Origin: Ypsolopha sequella
Lineage: Eukaryota; Arthropoda; Insecta; Lepidoptera; Ypsolophidae
Assembly: GCA_934047225.1 (NCBI GenBank)
Contig: OW203989.1
Coordinates: forward strand, 15,537,977-15,601,976
Length of the DNA stretch: 64,000 nt
Reading direction: 5' to 3'
Shown here: piece by piece, positions 24,267-36,121 of the stretch
Position numbering within the stretch: the stretch's first letter is position 1
Layout of the letters: every line of letters starts with the position of its first letter
Program-made: the position numbers and the translations under genes
Notes under the pieces: generated by a model
Databases searched by the model: none
Seen by the model: the letters and a program-made list of their open reading frames with translations, nothing else
What the model was told of the DNA's origin: nothing

Positions 24267-24505
24267 TCCATCCATCCATCCTTCAGCCCGTATTCGTCCA
24301 CTGCTGGACATAGGCCTCCCCAATATTACGCCACTCTTGGCGGTCCTCAGTCATCCTCATCCATCCGCCACCCGCAACGTCCTTCAGATCGTCAGTCCAG
24401 CGGCCACGAGGGCGGCCTATGCTGCGCTTTGCTGTACGTGGTCTCCATTCCAATGCCTTACGGCCCCAACGGTTATCACGTCGGCGACAGATATAGCCAC
24501 TGCCA
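24267..24505 (-). pseudogene. C-terminal end of an RTE-type endonuclease/reverse transcriptase (5'-truncated LINE)
   Basis: On the minus strand, from about 24494 down to a stop near 24290, the frame reads RRRDNRWGRKALEWRPRT, then GRPRGRWTDDLKDVAGGGW and EWRNIGEAYVQQWTNTG-stop. This is the well-known C-terminal tail of insect RTE-like LINE polyproteins, which copy their own RNA into DNA at nicked target sites. The stop is followed by (GGAT)n, the short tandem tail of this group. Only about 65 codons remain; reverse-transcriptase and endonuclease domains are absent, as expected from 5' truncation during insertion. The remaining frame is undamaged, so the insertion may be fairly young. Confidence 0.8.
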
Positions 24506-25320
24506 CTTCTAGTATTAATAGAATATATTAAAAAGTTAGTAAATTAAGTATAATCTATATCAATAAGATTAAAATAAAACCAAAGACATATAGATATTAT
24601 AAACAGTACGACGGTGGTTTTTGTGGTGTTATTAGCTTAAGTTATTAACTTATTATATATCTGTCAATAAATAAACCAAAGTTATTATGGAGCCTTAAAA
24701 AACGGCACCACGGACAAACCTTCGAGGTTTTTGTGGTGCTATCAACAATATCAGTTAAATTAATTAATTTAAATAAAGCATGTAATGCACATACTGAACG
24801 CTCATGAGAGCGTTATGTGATTACACGCCTTGCATTCTGAACAGGAGGCGCTGTCGTCGCAGTCGGTAGCGCGCCTCTCATGTAAGCAGGAGGTCGTTAA
24901 AATCATGGCCGGAGGAATTTTTTCAAAAATATTTGTGCTTTTAAATTTGTTTCTGATTGATTTCTAGCTGGTAATGCACTCTAATAATTATAAGAGTATT
25001 CAAAGCGATGGATTTCGCAATAAAACATAATCTTAATTTAAATAAAACTTAAATACTTCAAGAAATCGGTAAATTCTATGTTAAACCAACTTGACCAATC
25101 TACTTGACCTACTATTAAATTAAGCTTTCTATTCAACCATTCACCTAAGAACTACTTATTTAATTTTCCTAAGTAAAGACGTAGCAAGCATCCTCTCTAG
25201 ACGTATTTAGGTCGTGGCAACCGCAAATCAAGTAAAACATTTCAAGGAAATGGAAAATCTGGTCCACATTTTTATTCAGCCCAAGGAATCGGACAATTTG
25301 CTTGTTTTACTTCCGGTGGA
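24506..25320. other. Unassigned AT-rich sequence
   Basis: Two direct repeats of gtttttgtggtg (near 24617 and 24728) are the only pattern noted. No gene was recognised. Confidence 0.35.
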
Positions 25321-25668
25321 ATGTTTACGCCACAACATTTTGTATGCATAAAGCTCGACACAGTCTGTTCGGTTACAGACTTATTACAACATTACAACCT
25401 GACCAATATATCTAAGCACTTACCCTCCCCCTTCCCAATGGCATTTTCTTATCTAAGAAGGGAATTGTTAGTGTACAGTTATGTTGGTCGGGTTGTACAC
25501 AAACACAAACACGGTGACTGGGACTCAATTTTACAATTTTGCTCGTGCGGAAAAGTACACGTCTCTTTTACAAAACGTGAGGAAAACGCTCCAAGTTGGA
25601 TGATTCCCATTTCGAATACATTTGAGTATATCCCCATTGAATCTGAAATGGAGTTGTTACATTTGTGA
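25321..25668 (+). CDS. Unrecognised 115-codon open frame
   Basis: The predicted product (MFTPQHFVCIKLD... to ...SEMELLHL) has no signal peptide, transmembrane segment or family motif that I know. It contains a Cys-rich patch (FCSCGKVHVSF) but no complete zinc-binding pattern. It is among the longest non-transposon open frames in the window, yet it sits in AT-rich repeat territory with no visible promoter or splice partners. A chance frame is more likely than a gene. Confidence 0.12.
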   Translation: MFTPQHFVCIKLDTVCSVTDLLQHYNLTNISKHLPSPFPMAFSYLRRELLVYSYVGRVVHKHKHGDWDSILQFCSCGKVHVSFTKREENAPSWMIPISNTFEYIPIESEMELLHL

Positions 25669-25844
25669 ACCAGCTTCCGTTTTAATTTTCCAAATCATAC
25701 AAGCAATCGGGAATGGTGAGAATTAGGAGGAACATAAATAATTTTACGAGATTTTGTAACTTACACAGGGAAACAAAATCTCTGTTGTTGTTTGTTGTTT
25801 TATCGTTATGAAGAAAGGTACGAGAATTGTATATTCTTTTTAGG

Positions 25845-26105
25845 GTTCCGTACCCAAAGGGTAACCAACGGGACCCTATTACTGCTGTCCGTCTGTCACC
25901 AGGCTGTATCTCATGAACTGATAGTTAAACATTTGAAATTTTCACAGATGATGTATTTCTGTTGCCGCTATAACAACAAATACTAAAAACAAAATAAAAT
26001 AAATATTTAAGGGGTCTCCCACACAATAGACATGTTTTTTTTGCCTTTTCTATAGATAATGGTACGGAACCCTTCGTGCGGGAGACCGACTCGCAGTTGG
26101 CCGGT
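25845..26105 (-). mobile_element. Inverted copy of the 23.48-kb dispersed repeat
   Basis: It runs from agggttccgtacccaaaggg to cgtgcgggagaccgactcgc, the reverse of 23484-23760. The two copies bracket about 2 kb. As the family is abundant, the inverted pairing may be coincidental. Confidence 0.6.
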
Positions 26106-26129
26106 ATTTTTGTTTATACCAAACTAGTG

Positions 26130-26546
26130 GACGCCCCTCAGCATTGCCCGCGTGGATCCCGTTTTACGCGAGGGCCACAGCTTTAGGCTTCTGACGGCGC
26201 TTCTTGCTGCGCTTTTTGGCGGTTTTTGCGACGGGCTTTTCCCTGCCACGGCACTCGCCGGCGCCTTAGACCGCATCGGATGTATAGCGCGCTCTCTCGC
26301 TCAAAGCGCTCGACGCTAGGTTCGTCCTGTGCGCTCGATCACTGTTTCAACCACCCGCCTCCCCACACACCGCCGTCGAAAGAGCGCAAGTCACTCAAGC
26401 GGCAACCCATGGCCGGCTCTATACAACTTCATACATTTGTTCTCTCCGCCGGCGCCGCGCGCCGTCGCAAGAAGAACCGCTTGGTGCGCCTTTCGAAGCC
26501 TGAAGCTGTGGTCGAGGGGTTACTAGATTCCATGGGAATTTCCTAA
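26130..26546 (+). other. GC-rich island with 106-codon open frame
   Basis: This stretch is much richer in G+C and CpG than anything within several kb. An open frame at 26226-26546 encodes a basic protein ending RRRKKNRLVRLSKPEAVVEGLLDSMGIS. The basic C-terminal part could be a nuclear-localisation-like cluster. I recognise no domain. It may be a fragment of a retroelement gag-like gene, a captured exon or an unrelated CpG-rich repeat. Confidence 0.25.
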
Positions 26547-26660
26547 CATGCCTTATTAGCGGATGTCTATGTCATAGAAAGGAACCTACTCCAGACTTTA
26601 GGTCAAGGCGTTGAAAGATCGGTCAAGTCAGTCAGTCAGGGTATTATTTTAATATATGTA

Positions 26661-26830
26661 CAGTAGAATCCGGATATAACGACAGTCAAGGGACCGATGA
26701 TATTACGTCGTACTAACCGGACGACGCACAAAACGAACCGATATCCCTTCATAGTAAATTGTATAATAACCTAACTTAAGGTTGCGTCTACGTCGTTAAA
26801 AACGGTTGGTCGTTTTAAACAGAGTCGTAC
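26661..26830. mobile_element. Possible pogo/Tigger-like element end
   Basis: CAGTAGAATCCGGATATAAC directly follows TA at 26659-26660. It has the shape of pogo-like terminal repeats, and the following sequence repeats acgtcgta and aacgac words. No matching right end was found, so this is probably a truncated MITE. Confidence 0.4.
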
Positions 26831-27512
26831 TAAATGGATTTATTCCCTGTTTATTCAACTCTTGCAGCAGCGCACTCATGTCTAATGACACTACCTGAAC
26901 TTACAGGATTCAAGTAAGATAAGCAGAATCTACCAATATACTTAATTAGACATATATTTACTTGCCCACTTTAACGACAAGAGAAAATTCTATGAAGATT
27001 TGTTGATAAGTTTTGTGCCCTAAGAAGCGTTTATTTATGCTTGCGTTGTAGTTAATTGAATTACTCTATAAATTGGTAATTAATTGAATTTCTCTAAAAC
27101 GAAATATATGTATATTCATTGGAATACCTCTGACGCCGCCGTCATTACGTTATTTTACACAAACTTCTTACATTGTATTGTTACTTTCTCAAAGATTTTC
27201 TATCTGCCAAAAAATTACTTTTATTTGGACCCAAGCTGACCTTAACAAGATCCCAAATAAATCCAAGGGCTTTAATGACAGAAATATCCCCTTCCGTACA
27301 CACACACGCACATTCGTCTCTAAGTTTGCATTTGTGTAACCACAATCTTTGATTGTGAAAAACTCGCCTTTTTCTAATTAATTGGTACAAAACACTTAAA
27401 TTCAAAATTCACTCCTTATTACCTATGTATTGTGTATGCTGCCATAGCAAAGTTTCCATTGGTTTCTGTAAATTAGAATTTCAATTTATTTTAATTCAAC
27501 TGTATTAAAAAT
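26831..27512. other. Unassigned sequence
   Basis: No gene or clear repeat was recognised. The minus-strand open frame at 27181-27405 has no motif. Confidence 0.35.
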
Positions 27513-27840
27513 GGGCTCGACTGTGGAGGTATCACCATCTTACTTGGAGACCCCCTCGAATTAATTCGGGGGAGAGTAAGAGGACAGCTCACATGCAAAA
27601 AACCAGGAGGCCCACCATGCCTGGGACCGATGGATGGCGGTATATTCATCCCTAATAGCCTAATAATATATGGAACAGACTGGTGACGGGCAGCGGCGTC
27701 ACTGGTTCCGGCACCGCGCTCACCAACCCGTCTGCCCAGCGTGTGTGAGTATGGGCAATTCTACCAGGATGACCGCCGGGAGTGGCAAAGTCCTGGAAAG
27801 GCTTATGTCCAGCAGTGGACGAACTAGGCTGATGGATGAA
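27513..27840 (+). mobile_element. SINE-like element with RTE 3' end (copy 1)
   Basis: It starts gggctcgactgtggagg and ends with codons for DRREWQSPGKAYVQQWTN-stop and a gatggatga tail, so its 3' end is that of an RTE LINE. The copy at 51107-51424 starts at the same point although the flanks differ. A fixed 5' boundary is unlike random LINE truncation and suggests a short non-autonomous element using the LINE's 3' end. I see no clear A/B-box promoter. Confidence 0.6.
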
Positions 27841-28179
27841 ACAAAAATAATTGTTTATTTACCATATCATAGTGAAAAGGACCTTCCAAGATAAAAAATA
27901 TTATTTCAAACAAAATGTCCGTGTTGAAAGACCTAAAGAATCTGCATATGCAATCTGCAATTGTAGTTTGGAACTTGACTGTTTAGGTATGTATGTATAA
28001 TGCAACAAATTCAAAAGTCGCGGCATTAGACGTGACGATTGGCAAAATTGTGAAGTTTTAATTTTATTGGATTATTGTGTCATCTCGTTTTCTCTCCAAC
28101 ACGTGTCACGATTTGAAATGGTCGCTGGCCAGACTCGGCAGCGGCGTCTAAATAGTAGGAAGTCTATAGTAAAAAAATT

Positions 28180-29160
28180 AACTTTTAACAAAAAAATAGC
28201 AACCGACTTCAATAGTCTTCTAGATAACATAATGTTTCAGGAAGAAAGAAGTCGGCAAAAGTGTTGCTTCGGTACCATCGGTCTTTATAGAATTATTATT
28301 AACTTTTTAGTGAATGACTGCTGTTACTATTGAAGTCGGTTGCTATTTTTTTGTTAAAAGTTTATTTTATTTCACATTTTTTAGTGTTGCTGGGTTAAAT
28401 TGTGAAGTATGGGTAGTTCTTGCAAACGTGGTGTTAATATGAAACGAAGTTCAAGTGAGTATAAGTAGCCATGTTTGAGTAGCTTCCTGCTATCAGCACC
28501 CTAACACAACATGATTACCGTAATCTCGAGTTATGTGCTGTCATCCGTTGAAGAGTTCTACGGTGATGAAGCCAAGATCGAAATTCAGGTGGGTACACTG
28601 GCAATTTTCAGCAATGCCCTGCAATGAGCACCCTAACACAAACTGGTTGCCGCAATCTAAAGTTATGTGCTGTCATCCGTTGAGGAGTTCTATGGTGATG
28701 AAGCCAGGATCGAAGGTCAGGTGGGTATTCTGATAATCTCCAAGTAATACCCTTGAATCAGCACCCTAACGCAGTGATTGCCGCAATCTCGAGTTATGTG
28801 CTCTGATCCGTTGAAGAGTTCTATGGTGAATATGTTGATGAAGCCAAGATCGAAGGTCAGGTGGAAGAATGTCGATTTTCAAGTAATACCTTGTAATCAG
28901 CACCCAAGTACATAGCGATTGCCTCAGTTTTGAGAGATATGCTGTCATTTTCTGAGGAGTTCCACTGCCTATCTCTGAAGACCTTCATCAGATCATGACC
29001 AAACCCAAAATGGGACCTACCTGGAAGTATACTCTTTCAAACAAAAAAAGAATTGTTCAAATCGGTTGGGAAATGACGGAGTTATGGAGTAACAACGCCA
29101 AAAAAAAAAAAAAAATACAGTCGAATTGAGAACCGCCTCCTTTTTGAAGTCGGTTAAAAA
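28180..29160. mobile_element. Composite element with ccgacttcaa termini, ~980 bp
   Basis: The left end carries a hairpin: 28180-28214 (aacaaaaaaatagcaaccga) is inverted at 28327-28363. The right end reads gaagtcggttaaaaa. The terminal words ccgacttcaa and ttgaagtcgg are therefore inverted across the whole unit. The 3' part (aaatgggacctacctgg, cataactccgtc reversed, aaccgcctcctttttgaagt) is a sequence I know to be widespread in Lepidoptera. It encloses the tandem repeats at 28492-28985. Confidence 0.6.
28492..28985 (+). repeat. Four tandem ~133-bp repeats
   Basis: Units start at 28492, 28624, 28757 and 28896, each with atcagcaccctaac..., gttatgtgctgtcatccgtt and gatgaagccaagatcgaa themes. The last unit is the most diverged. 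They lie inside the composite element and inflate short open frames at 28533-28733 and 28766-28948. Confidence 0.8.
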
Positions 29161-30020
29161 GTAGGCCTTATTTCAGACCACAACTAGGAAGGCTGTAGTA
29201 ATTACTTAATACTAATATAATATTACAAAAAGTGCATGGTGCGCAAAGGTTTCGAAACCCTGCTTCTGTCGTCTTCTTTTTTTAGGGCGTATGACTACGC
29301 TAAATAAGCAACTCGATGTGTGTCGGTACAAATATCAATGGAAACGACATTAAAATAATGTTCATTTCAGCGTGCCTTGAAAAGTGGCTGTTACGACAAC
29401 CACTGCGTCTCCGGCTAGCGCAAAATAGGAGAAAATAATACTTTTCACATGGACGCCATGAACGGAAAAAAAAATTTGAACTTAAATTTTTTAGATCTAA
29501 AAGTTTCCTATAATTTCGTAAAATAATAATGAAAATCGCTGCAGGCGTTTTAAAGGAGTAAGAGAATTCTTGTGTTAATCATGTAAAACTTTCGATGACT
29601 TTCGATTTTTTTTGTCAAAACTTACAATAGAAAAACAGTTTATGAAACTTAAAATTGATTTTTTGTCTCTATATTGCCTATCATATATTTTTATGAAAGT
29701 TTTTGGACCACCCGTGTGGGAGGAGTAGGCCTTCATAGACAGGTCCAAATTGCAGTTGGCGTATAATGGAGTGTAGGTACATGTAAAGTATAATTTGAAG
29801 AGGTACCCCTTAGAATTATAAAAACTTATTTTATATAGTTTTTGGTCAAGTGGTGATAATATAGCTCAGCATTTACTAGAAATTATGTTCTTCTAGGTTT
29901 TTTAAGAAAGCTAAAATTTAGATTTTAATAGGCAGATTACCGTAAAACTGCAGGATTTTTCGAAAATGAAACAGAAAAAAAATTATATCAAAAAAATATG
30001 TTTGTTGACTGTGTAGTATT
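29161..30020. other. Unassigned sequence, probably repeat-derived
   Basis: No gene was recognised. It ends at a fragment of the dispersed family at 30021-30066 (tggtacggaaccataatttt), so part of it may be the body of that repeat. Confidence 0.3.
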
Positions 30021-30066
30021 GGTACGGAACCATAATTTTGCGACCTTGACTCGCTCTTGCCCAGGT

Positions 30067-31571
30067 TTATCTCTGGACATATTATCGTCATAGATATCCT
30101 CTGACGTGACACACGTAGGTTGACATATTAAGTCACGTCTGACGCCTTATAGAATTCTTATAGCCGACATTTGCACCAAAAAAGCTGTGCTATGATTTCG
30201 GTGAAATTAATTCCTAAGCCGTGATGTTTGATCAACAATGTTGTATATTGTTGATCGAAGGCCGTGAGTATCAATAAATTTTTATCAGTCAGTAAGTACT
30301 TTCAAAACGACTGTCTTACCAAACCATGAACTTTCTCATTATATCAGTGACAAAGTTCAGAGATGCATAGGTAAAACTTTTTCCGATTTCATTCCGGTAC
30401 ATTGACTATGCATGCATTGAGTGTGTGTGTGTGTATGTACTGATACACCTACACACACCTCGACGGTATCTCGCACTCTCAAAATATTCGGCATCAACAG
30501 CAGGCTTTATAACCAGGGTATAAGAGTCAATAAAACATGGTTCAAAAGTTTCCAGTTAAGATGGCAGATCTGTACTCGTAGTTCTTTCCGCTTCAGTAGT
30601 TTTTAGCACCTGACCGGACTTGGGAACTGTATTTGGCACGCTAAAAGTTGCCAACTCCGCCGAAGCGCCTGAATTAATGATTGTAGCAAAGAGATATGTA
30701 GTTTCGTGCAGTTGGGCATTCTTTGCCGTGTGAATCGCAAAAGATTCCGTACCCGAAAGAAAAAAGAAAAAGGAGATTCAATTACTTTTAATATTACGTG
30801 CAGAACGCAACAATTCGTATTCATGACAATTTATTACTTAAAATTTGCTACATGACGAAATAAGTTTTGTTTTCCGAAAGTCTAACTTCAATAGGAAACC
30901 GGCGCTTAAATTCAATATAATATTTAAACAGGAAATCGTATTTTTGTTTACTTTTTTGGGAATGTAACAAACCCTTTTTTTGGCTTTTGCGGCAGTGTCC
31001 TGATAATTAATAGTAATAGTTGGTACCTCTAGCATGGTTTCTGTCTTTATTTAATAGAAGAGCTCACAACAAAGAAGTCGGTTGTTTCTTTAGCTGTATA
31101 ATAAGTTTTTAATGTACTATTAATTAATATTATTTGGATTAATTTTCAATTAAAGCTTATTTTTGTTTACTTAATAATTTCTCTAGCAAGCTTTTCTTTA
31201 ATCATTTCAGGCAAGGACAACGTTGAATCGCCATCTTTATTCTTATAGCCTGTAAAGAATTATCATTTCGTTTTTTATTCAACCGACCATAGGACATAAA
31301 TAGACGCATGCGCATGCATTTGACGGTAACATTTCGAAGTAGTCCAGTACCCACAAGGGGACCGGTATCGCCAATTCGAAGGAAATTCGTCCATAAATCA
31401 CATATGACATCCAATTGGCCTATAAGCATCGAGAATTTCCTTTGAATTGAATGAAGAGCGCTTTCTGCATTCGGATCCGAAAGCATTCAGAATTCTCGAC
31501 TGAGCGAGCAAGTCGTTCGGAATGTTCGTTCGGATCGACATCTCCCGATCTCTCAAGGGGGCGCTTTTACT
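30067..31571. other. Mostly unassigned sequence
   Basis: A perfect short hairpin word (gatcaacaatgttgtatatt, arms GATCAACAAT/ATTGTTGATC) is at about 30229-30255, and a GT microsatellite at 30419-30436. The open frames at 30421-31486 show no motif. The 94-codon minus-strand frame at 31202-31486 is not recognised. Confidence 0.35.
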
Positions 31572-32466
31572 AGAGATGAAACGGATAGTGATTCGGCCGG
31601 ATACCGGATACCGGATATCCGGCGAGGCACTAGGCCGGATAGCCGGATATCCGGCGGCCGGATATCCGGCACAAGATATGCGTTTCGCACTAATTGAGCA
31701 AGTCTAAATATTACGCACCAAGGCGCGTGCGGGTGCAAGTGGGCGAGATTATACGTGCATTTTTTAAATGAAGATCATTTCTAAATTATCGTATCACAAT
31801 CATACAAATGCTGGTTTGCAAACGCGAAACAATTTCCGATCCTAACGAAATTTGTAAATATGTATCTTTTGTCTCCTTGGAGTGGTGTATACTGTATATA
31901 AATGGACAGGTATCTTTAAATGAAACCGCGTAATATACTGTTCATACTGAACAAATTTTCCAAAGTAACATATTGAAAAAACAAAATTGAACCTGCCCGC
32001 CCAGTGCCTTTTCAAAATTTAAAGTAGGTTTTCAAAATGAGTATGGAAACATGAAAATATTTTTTCATTTCCACAAGCATGTTTCTTTTGAAAAGTTGTT
32101 TAGTATGATTTCAGTATGACTATGTGTTTTTATTAAAAGATACATGTTGAGTTACATTCGGTATATTGTGAGAGCAAAAGAAGCTGGTGTAATGTATGAA
32201 GAAAAGCATAAACGTTTATTCCCAACAATTGATGTAAAGCTTGTCTTTATCTACCATAGCTCAATTCTTATTCACTTTATGTATTAGAATTTAGATTATT
32301 CAAACATTAATACAACTATTTTGTGATTTAAACGACTTTTTGTATGTTGAGTTAAGTATCCGGTATCCGGCCGGATACTGACTACTATCCGGCCGGATAC
32401 CGGATACCAAAAATATGGCCGGATAGGCCGGATACCGGATAGTAACCGGATATCCGTTTCATCTCC
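31572..32466. mobile_element. ~895-bp element with CCGGAT-repeat inverted ends
   Basis: The left end reads agagatgaaacggatagtg and the right end, inverted, ggagatgaaacggatatccg. Next to each end are clusters of CCGGAT(A)/ATCCGG words (31593-31675 and 32356-32455), themselves palindromic, so the ends could form elaborate foldback structures. The interior is AT-rich and non-coding. The AGAGATG start is hAT-like, but no 8-bp target duplication was found. Confidence 0.65.
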
Positions 32467-34026
32467 TCGATTGCAGTTCAGAAACGAACGCAGTCTCTCG
32501 TTCTGAAGTTTAACCGAACTTGATCGACAAACGCTCGATAGCCAACCGTTCAAACTTGTCAACAAAGCTCTAGTTGAAAAGCATTCAACCAATCTCTACA
32601 AATACGAGTTCTTGAAATGGAAAAGAAAACTTCAAGGTTTCTTTTTCGGCTCCAAAGTTTTAATTAATCCCTTTGATGTATAAATTCGGTCCTAAATTCA
32701 TTTTGACAAATTTAGCCAAATAAGTTTCGTAATTAAAAAGTTTAATTAGTAACAAGCAACGATGGCACCGTACTCTGATATCCTCCGATAGTTTAGTTTT
32801 GAGGTGAACTAACTGTTTGAGAAGACAAATAGTGTTCCATAAAATATAGGGATGTTATGGTAATGAGTTCAAATGTGTTCATTTTGTTAATTTACATAGG
32901 ACTGTTCAATATTTGGAAACTAATTCATTATTACATTTTGCCTTGGTATATATTCATGTAAATCACATTTCGGTGGCTCACTATTAGCTGTTGAATTTGA
33001 AATTTTTGACGTAATATTGTATACATAGTAGCCTTATTTTATGCTTATAACATATTAAATATCCTAATGTAGGACTACATAATGCTTCTTAAGAACAAAA
33101 AATTGGCTTTTTACTTTTATATTCTAAAATATTATGGAAACTTTGTGACGAAAATATTTATTTATTTATTTAAAACCAGAACTTTAGGACTTTGAATCTA
33201 TATTTTTTTGTTATATAAACTATTATCATGTCTCAGTAGCATAAAAACATTATTTAGTACTTTAATATTATGTATGACGTAGAATTAACATAGAATAATG
33301 CCATCCTAAATTTCAATGTAAAAAAATTTAATGGTTCTGTCCTTTTTTTTTATGCGTTTATTGATTAAAAACAATATAATTTTACTGTTTATAAACTGAC
33401 AAAGCTGACGGATACCAAAAGAGTTTTATGTGTCGCTGCAAGCTACCAACTAAGTTATACTTATTTAATTATATTAAGATAATAAGACTTCAAAATAGTT
33501 TTTATTTTGTGTGGATTAAGACTCAGTTGACTTATAATTTGACTTGGTAGTTAATTTAATATACTTGGGAGCATATTTTTAGTGCGAGTTCCATAGTTAT
33601 TTATTATTAAAAGAGGGTAGTTTATGTGTCGGTAAGTATGTCAATTTACAAATCTGATTTGATCTTGTTTTTTTTGTATTAGGTTAATTTTGTCGTATTC
33701 CTCACAAATAGTTTCCATTTTCACTTTTTTTAAAACATTTATGACTTTGCAGTGTTTAAATAATTTTTCTTCTTCTTTATACTTGTGCCTAATAGACAAA
33801 GGCACAATAATTTTAAGTAAACGAAGTTGCAGTGAATAAATGTTTTCAATACCTATATGTTTTGTAGGTTCTATCGTAACTACTAAGGCTATATATAACT
33901 AATTACAGAGTCAGCAAGTGACATATATAACATTCGGAGTGTATGGTACGGTAATTTATACTATATATTAAATATAATTTATATTTTTAAGAATAGACAA
34001 TTTAGACACAAATATATATATATATA
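32467..34026. other. Unassigned AT-rich sequence
   Basis: About 1.5 kb without recognisable gene, RNA or repeat. Confidence 0.4.
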
Positions 34027-34414
34027 ATAGTAGTTTATGCTACAAGGGCGCAAAGGAATAAATTACGAGGACGATTTAAAACACGAGCGTAGCGAGTGTT
34101 TTAAACGTAACAGAGTAATTTATTGCTTTTACGCCCGTGTATCATACTACATTTTTCAATGCATAGTGTGAGTAAATGAAAACAAATATAATCTTGTGAA
34201 CTTTAAATTATAATTGGCTCAAAAGGATTGTATCCAGAGCCGTTAAAAGTGGAAAAAAAATTATAAAATTTATGGTACACAGGAAAGGCTGCAGGTTAGC
34301 CAACCTTTGTAAATAAATAAATAAAATAATAATAATAAAGCCCTAGGGCAAAATAATCGACTTTCTGTTCGGTTTTGATGCATAAAAAGTGGGCTTTTAC
34401 GAGCACTTGCATTG
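34027..34414 (+). mobile_element. ~390-bp dispersed repeat, copy 1
   Basis: It is matched over its whole length, inverted, by 60354-60741. Shared features include the palindromic gagcgtagcgagtgttttaa core, an internal inverted pair ending aataaattac, and the blocks gccctagggcaaaataatcg and gctgcaggttagcc. No coding capacity is evident; the class is unknown. Confidence 0.75.
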
Positions 34415-35402
34415 AATTTTTTTTTAATTTTATAAATGTAAGACTCAATATGCAATATGCAATATACAATCAGGGTTCTCTGTTTAAACATGAAACTTCG
34501 TTAATTCATTTTGTAATGAAAAACAACATAAGATGTAAATCAATAAGTGCCAAAATTGTGACATACCTAGAACTTTGTAATAGTGAGCCAACGATTTGAT
34601 GCCTGTCTGTAGCAGCAACATAGACGTAGCAGGCACCAAGTACCTGGTAGTAAGCGCATAACTGAAAAAGTTTTCCCTTTTCGTAGAGGTGCTACGGCTA
34701 CGACGTAGTATCATTGATGTTTATCATCTAAGGATGGTACAGGAGGAAAGCATTAATGTGGCGAACTAGGTCCTTGGACCTAAAATTAGTACTTATGAGT
34801 ATACCCTAAAATATTGACAGAGGTGATAATAAGAGGCCGATGAGTAATAAATATCCGAAAAATTACAAACCTGCCCAGTAATTTATAAAAAAAACTTTAT
34901 TTTTTTATTTTTTGCACGTAATTTTTAGACATGGTTGTAGTATAAAATTATTTTCTTTGCTAGTTAGGATTTGTAAAAGGCTCTAGAAAATGCTTTACAG
35001 CGAAACCGGTCGGGCATAATAAAGTTTACTGTATATGTGGATAAGTACAAGTGTTTTTTAAACAATCTTTAAAACAAAAAAAAAACAAAAATCTACAATT
35101 TGGCTTTTATATCTTAAATAAGTAAATTACGCAGCAATAATTACGATTTTATAATATGTAAATATATCCTATGATATTTTTCATGAAAAATGTTAAATTC
35201 TTGAACAATATCATACAAGGAAATATCGAGAGGAAAGGACCTACACACCTACTTTACTTAAATAAGGAGAAAGTTAATGTTATGTTATGTCATATCAAGA
35301 GGTCAAATCATTAGCAAAAGAAAGAGAATAATGGCGTTACCCCAACCAATAAGAGCGTAGCTCTTAATTCATAAATAGGCTCACCTCAATATGATCTGGT
35401 CT
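34415..35402. other. Unassigned AT-rich sequence
   Basis: No gene or clear repeat. Short open frames at 34375-34714 overlap the end of the preceding repeat and are not genes. Confidence 0.35.
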
Positions 35403-35643
35403 TCTAAAAAGGCCGCTTTGGATGAATCATTTTATGATTCCGTTCTAATGCCGTCTCTTTTGCACGTGTGAAAAAACTCTGCCTCCATCCTATTTTCAAA
35501 TCATTTTATGATTCACCCAAGTCGGCCTTTTTAGATCCCCTGATCTGTGTACTGTGCTACGATCGAGATAGCCGACCAGTTCCAGCAGATTCAGACTGCC
35601 TTCATCTGGGCGAGTGAAGATCGGCTATCCCGATCATAGTACA
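35403..35643. repeat. Two adjacent hairpins
   Basis: Hairpin 1 pairs 35403-35440 (tctaaaaaggccgctttgga, with tcattttatgattc) with 35498-35536. Hairpin 2 pairs 35548-35575 (tgtgctacgatcgagatagc) with 35621-35643. Both have short loops and look like small MITEs, one beside the other. Confidence 0.6.
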
Positions 35644-35716
35644 TATTGTGGTGAGCGGCTTTATTTAAATCCTGAATTATAAAGAAATATATACTATACA
35701 CTTACACATAATGTAT

Positions 35717-36121
35717 AAGACGCCTGCACGGCGATTTTGGCGTGTGCGAAAAATTGCGAAAGCAGGAAAATCAATAATTTAAGTAGAAAATCCTGTGTAA
35801 AATCACCCGATGCAAATTTTTTCACCCTTGCCAGAATCGCCGTTTTGCGCCCGTTGCATAAGGTTTAATCGCGCGCGACGCAACTTAGTTGAATCACAAG
35901 GGCGAGGAGCCTAACACGATGTTTTTGCGATTAAACAGTATGTTACGCTCCTCGCACTTGCGGCGCACGTATTAAACATTATGCTACGGGCGCTGGACGG
36001 CTATTCTGGCAAGTGTGAAAAATTGGAAAAGCAGAAAAATCGATCATTTCCGTAGAAAATCCCTTGTAAAATCACCCGATGGAATTTTTTTCGCACTTGC
36101 CAGTATCGCCGTACAAGACTT
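35717..36121. mobile_element. 405-bp palindrome containing two 114-bp hairpins
   Basis: 35729-35842 and 35998-36111 are direct copies of one 114-bp unit. Each unit is itself an inverted repeat (cggcgattctggcaagtg-type ends). The middle also pairs (gcgcccgttgcataaggttt against its inverse ending at about 35993), and the outermost bases pair too. The whole is a hairpin made of hairpins, richer in CpG than its surroundings. Confidence 0.75.

Noticed and set aside
23484..26105. A 2.6-kb transposon bounded by the inverted dispersed repeats
   Set aside because: The bounding repeat is abundant in this window in both orientations and no target duplication was seen, so the pairing is probably coincidental.
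31202..31486. 94-codon minus-strand frame
   Set aside because: No recognisable family, signal or splice context; left as unassigned.
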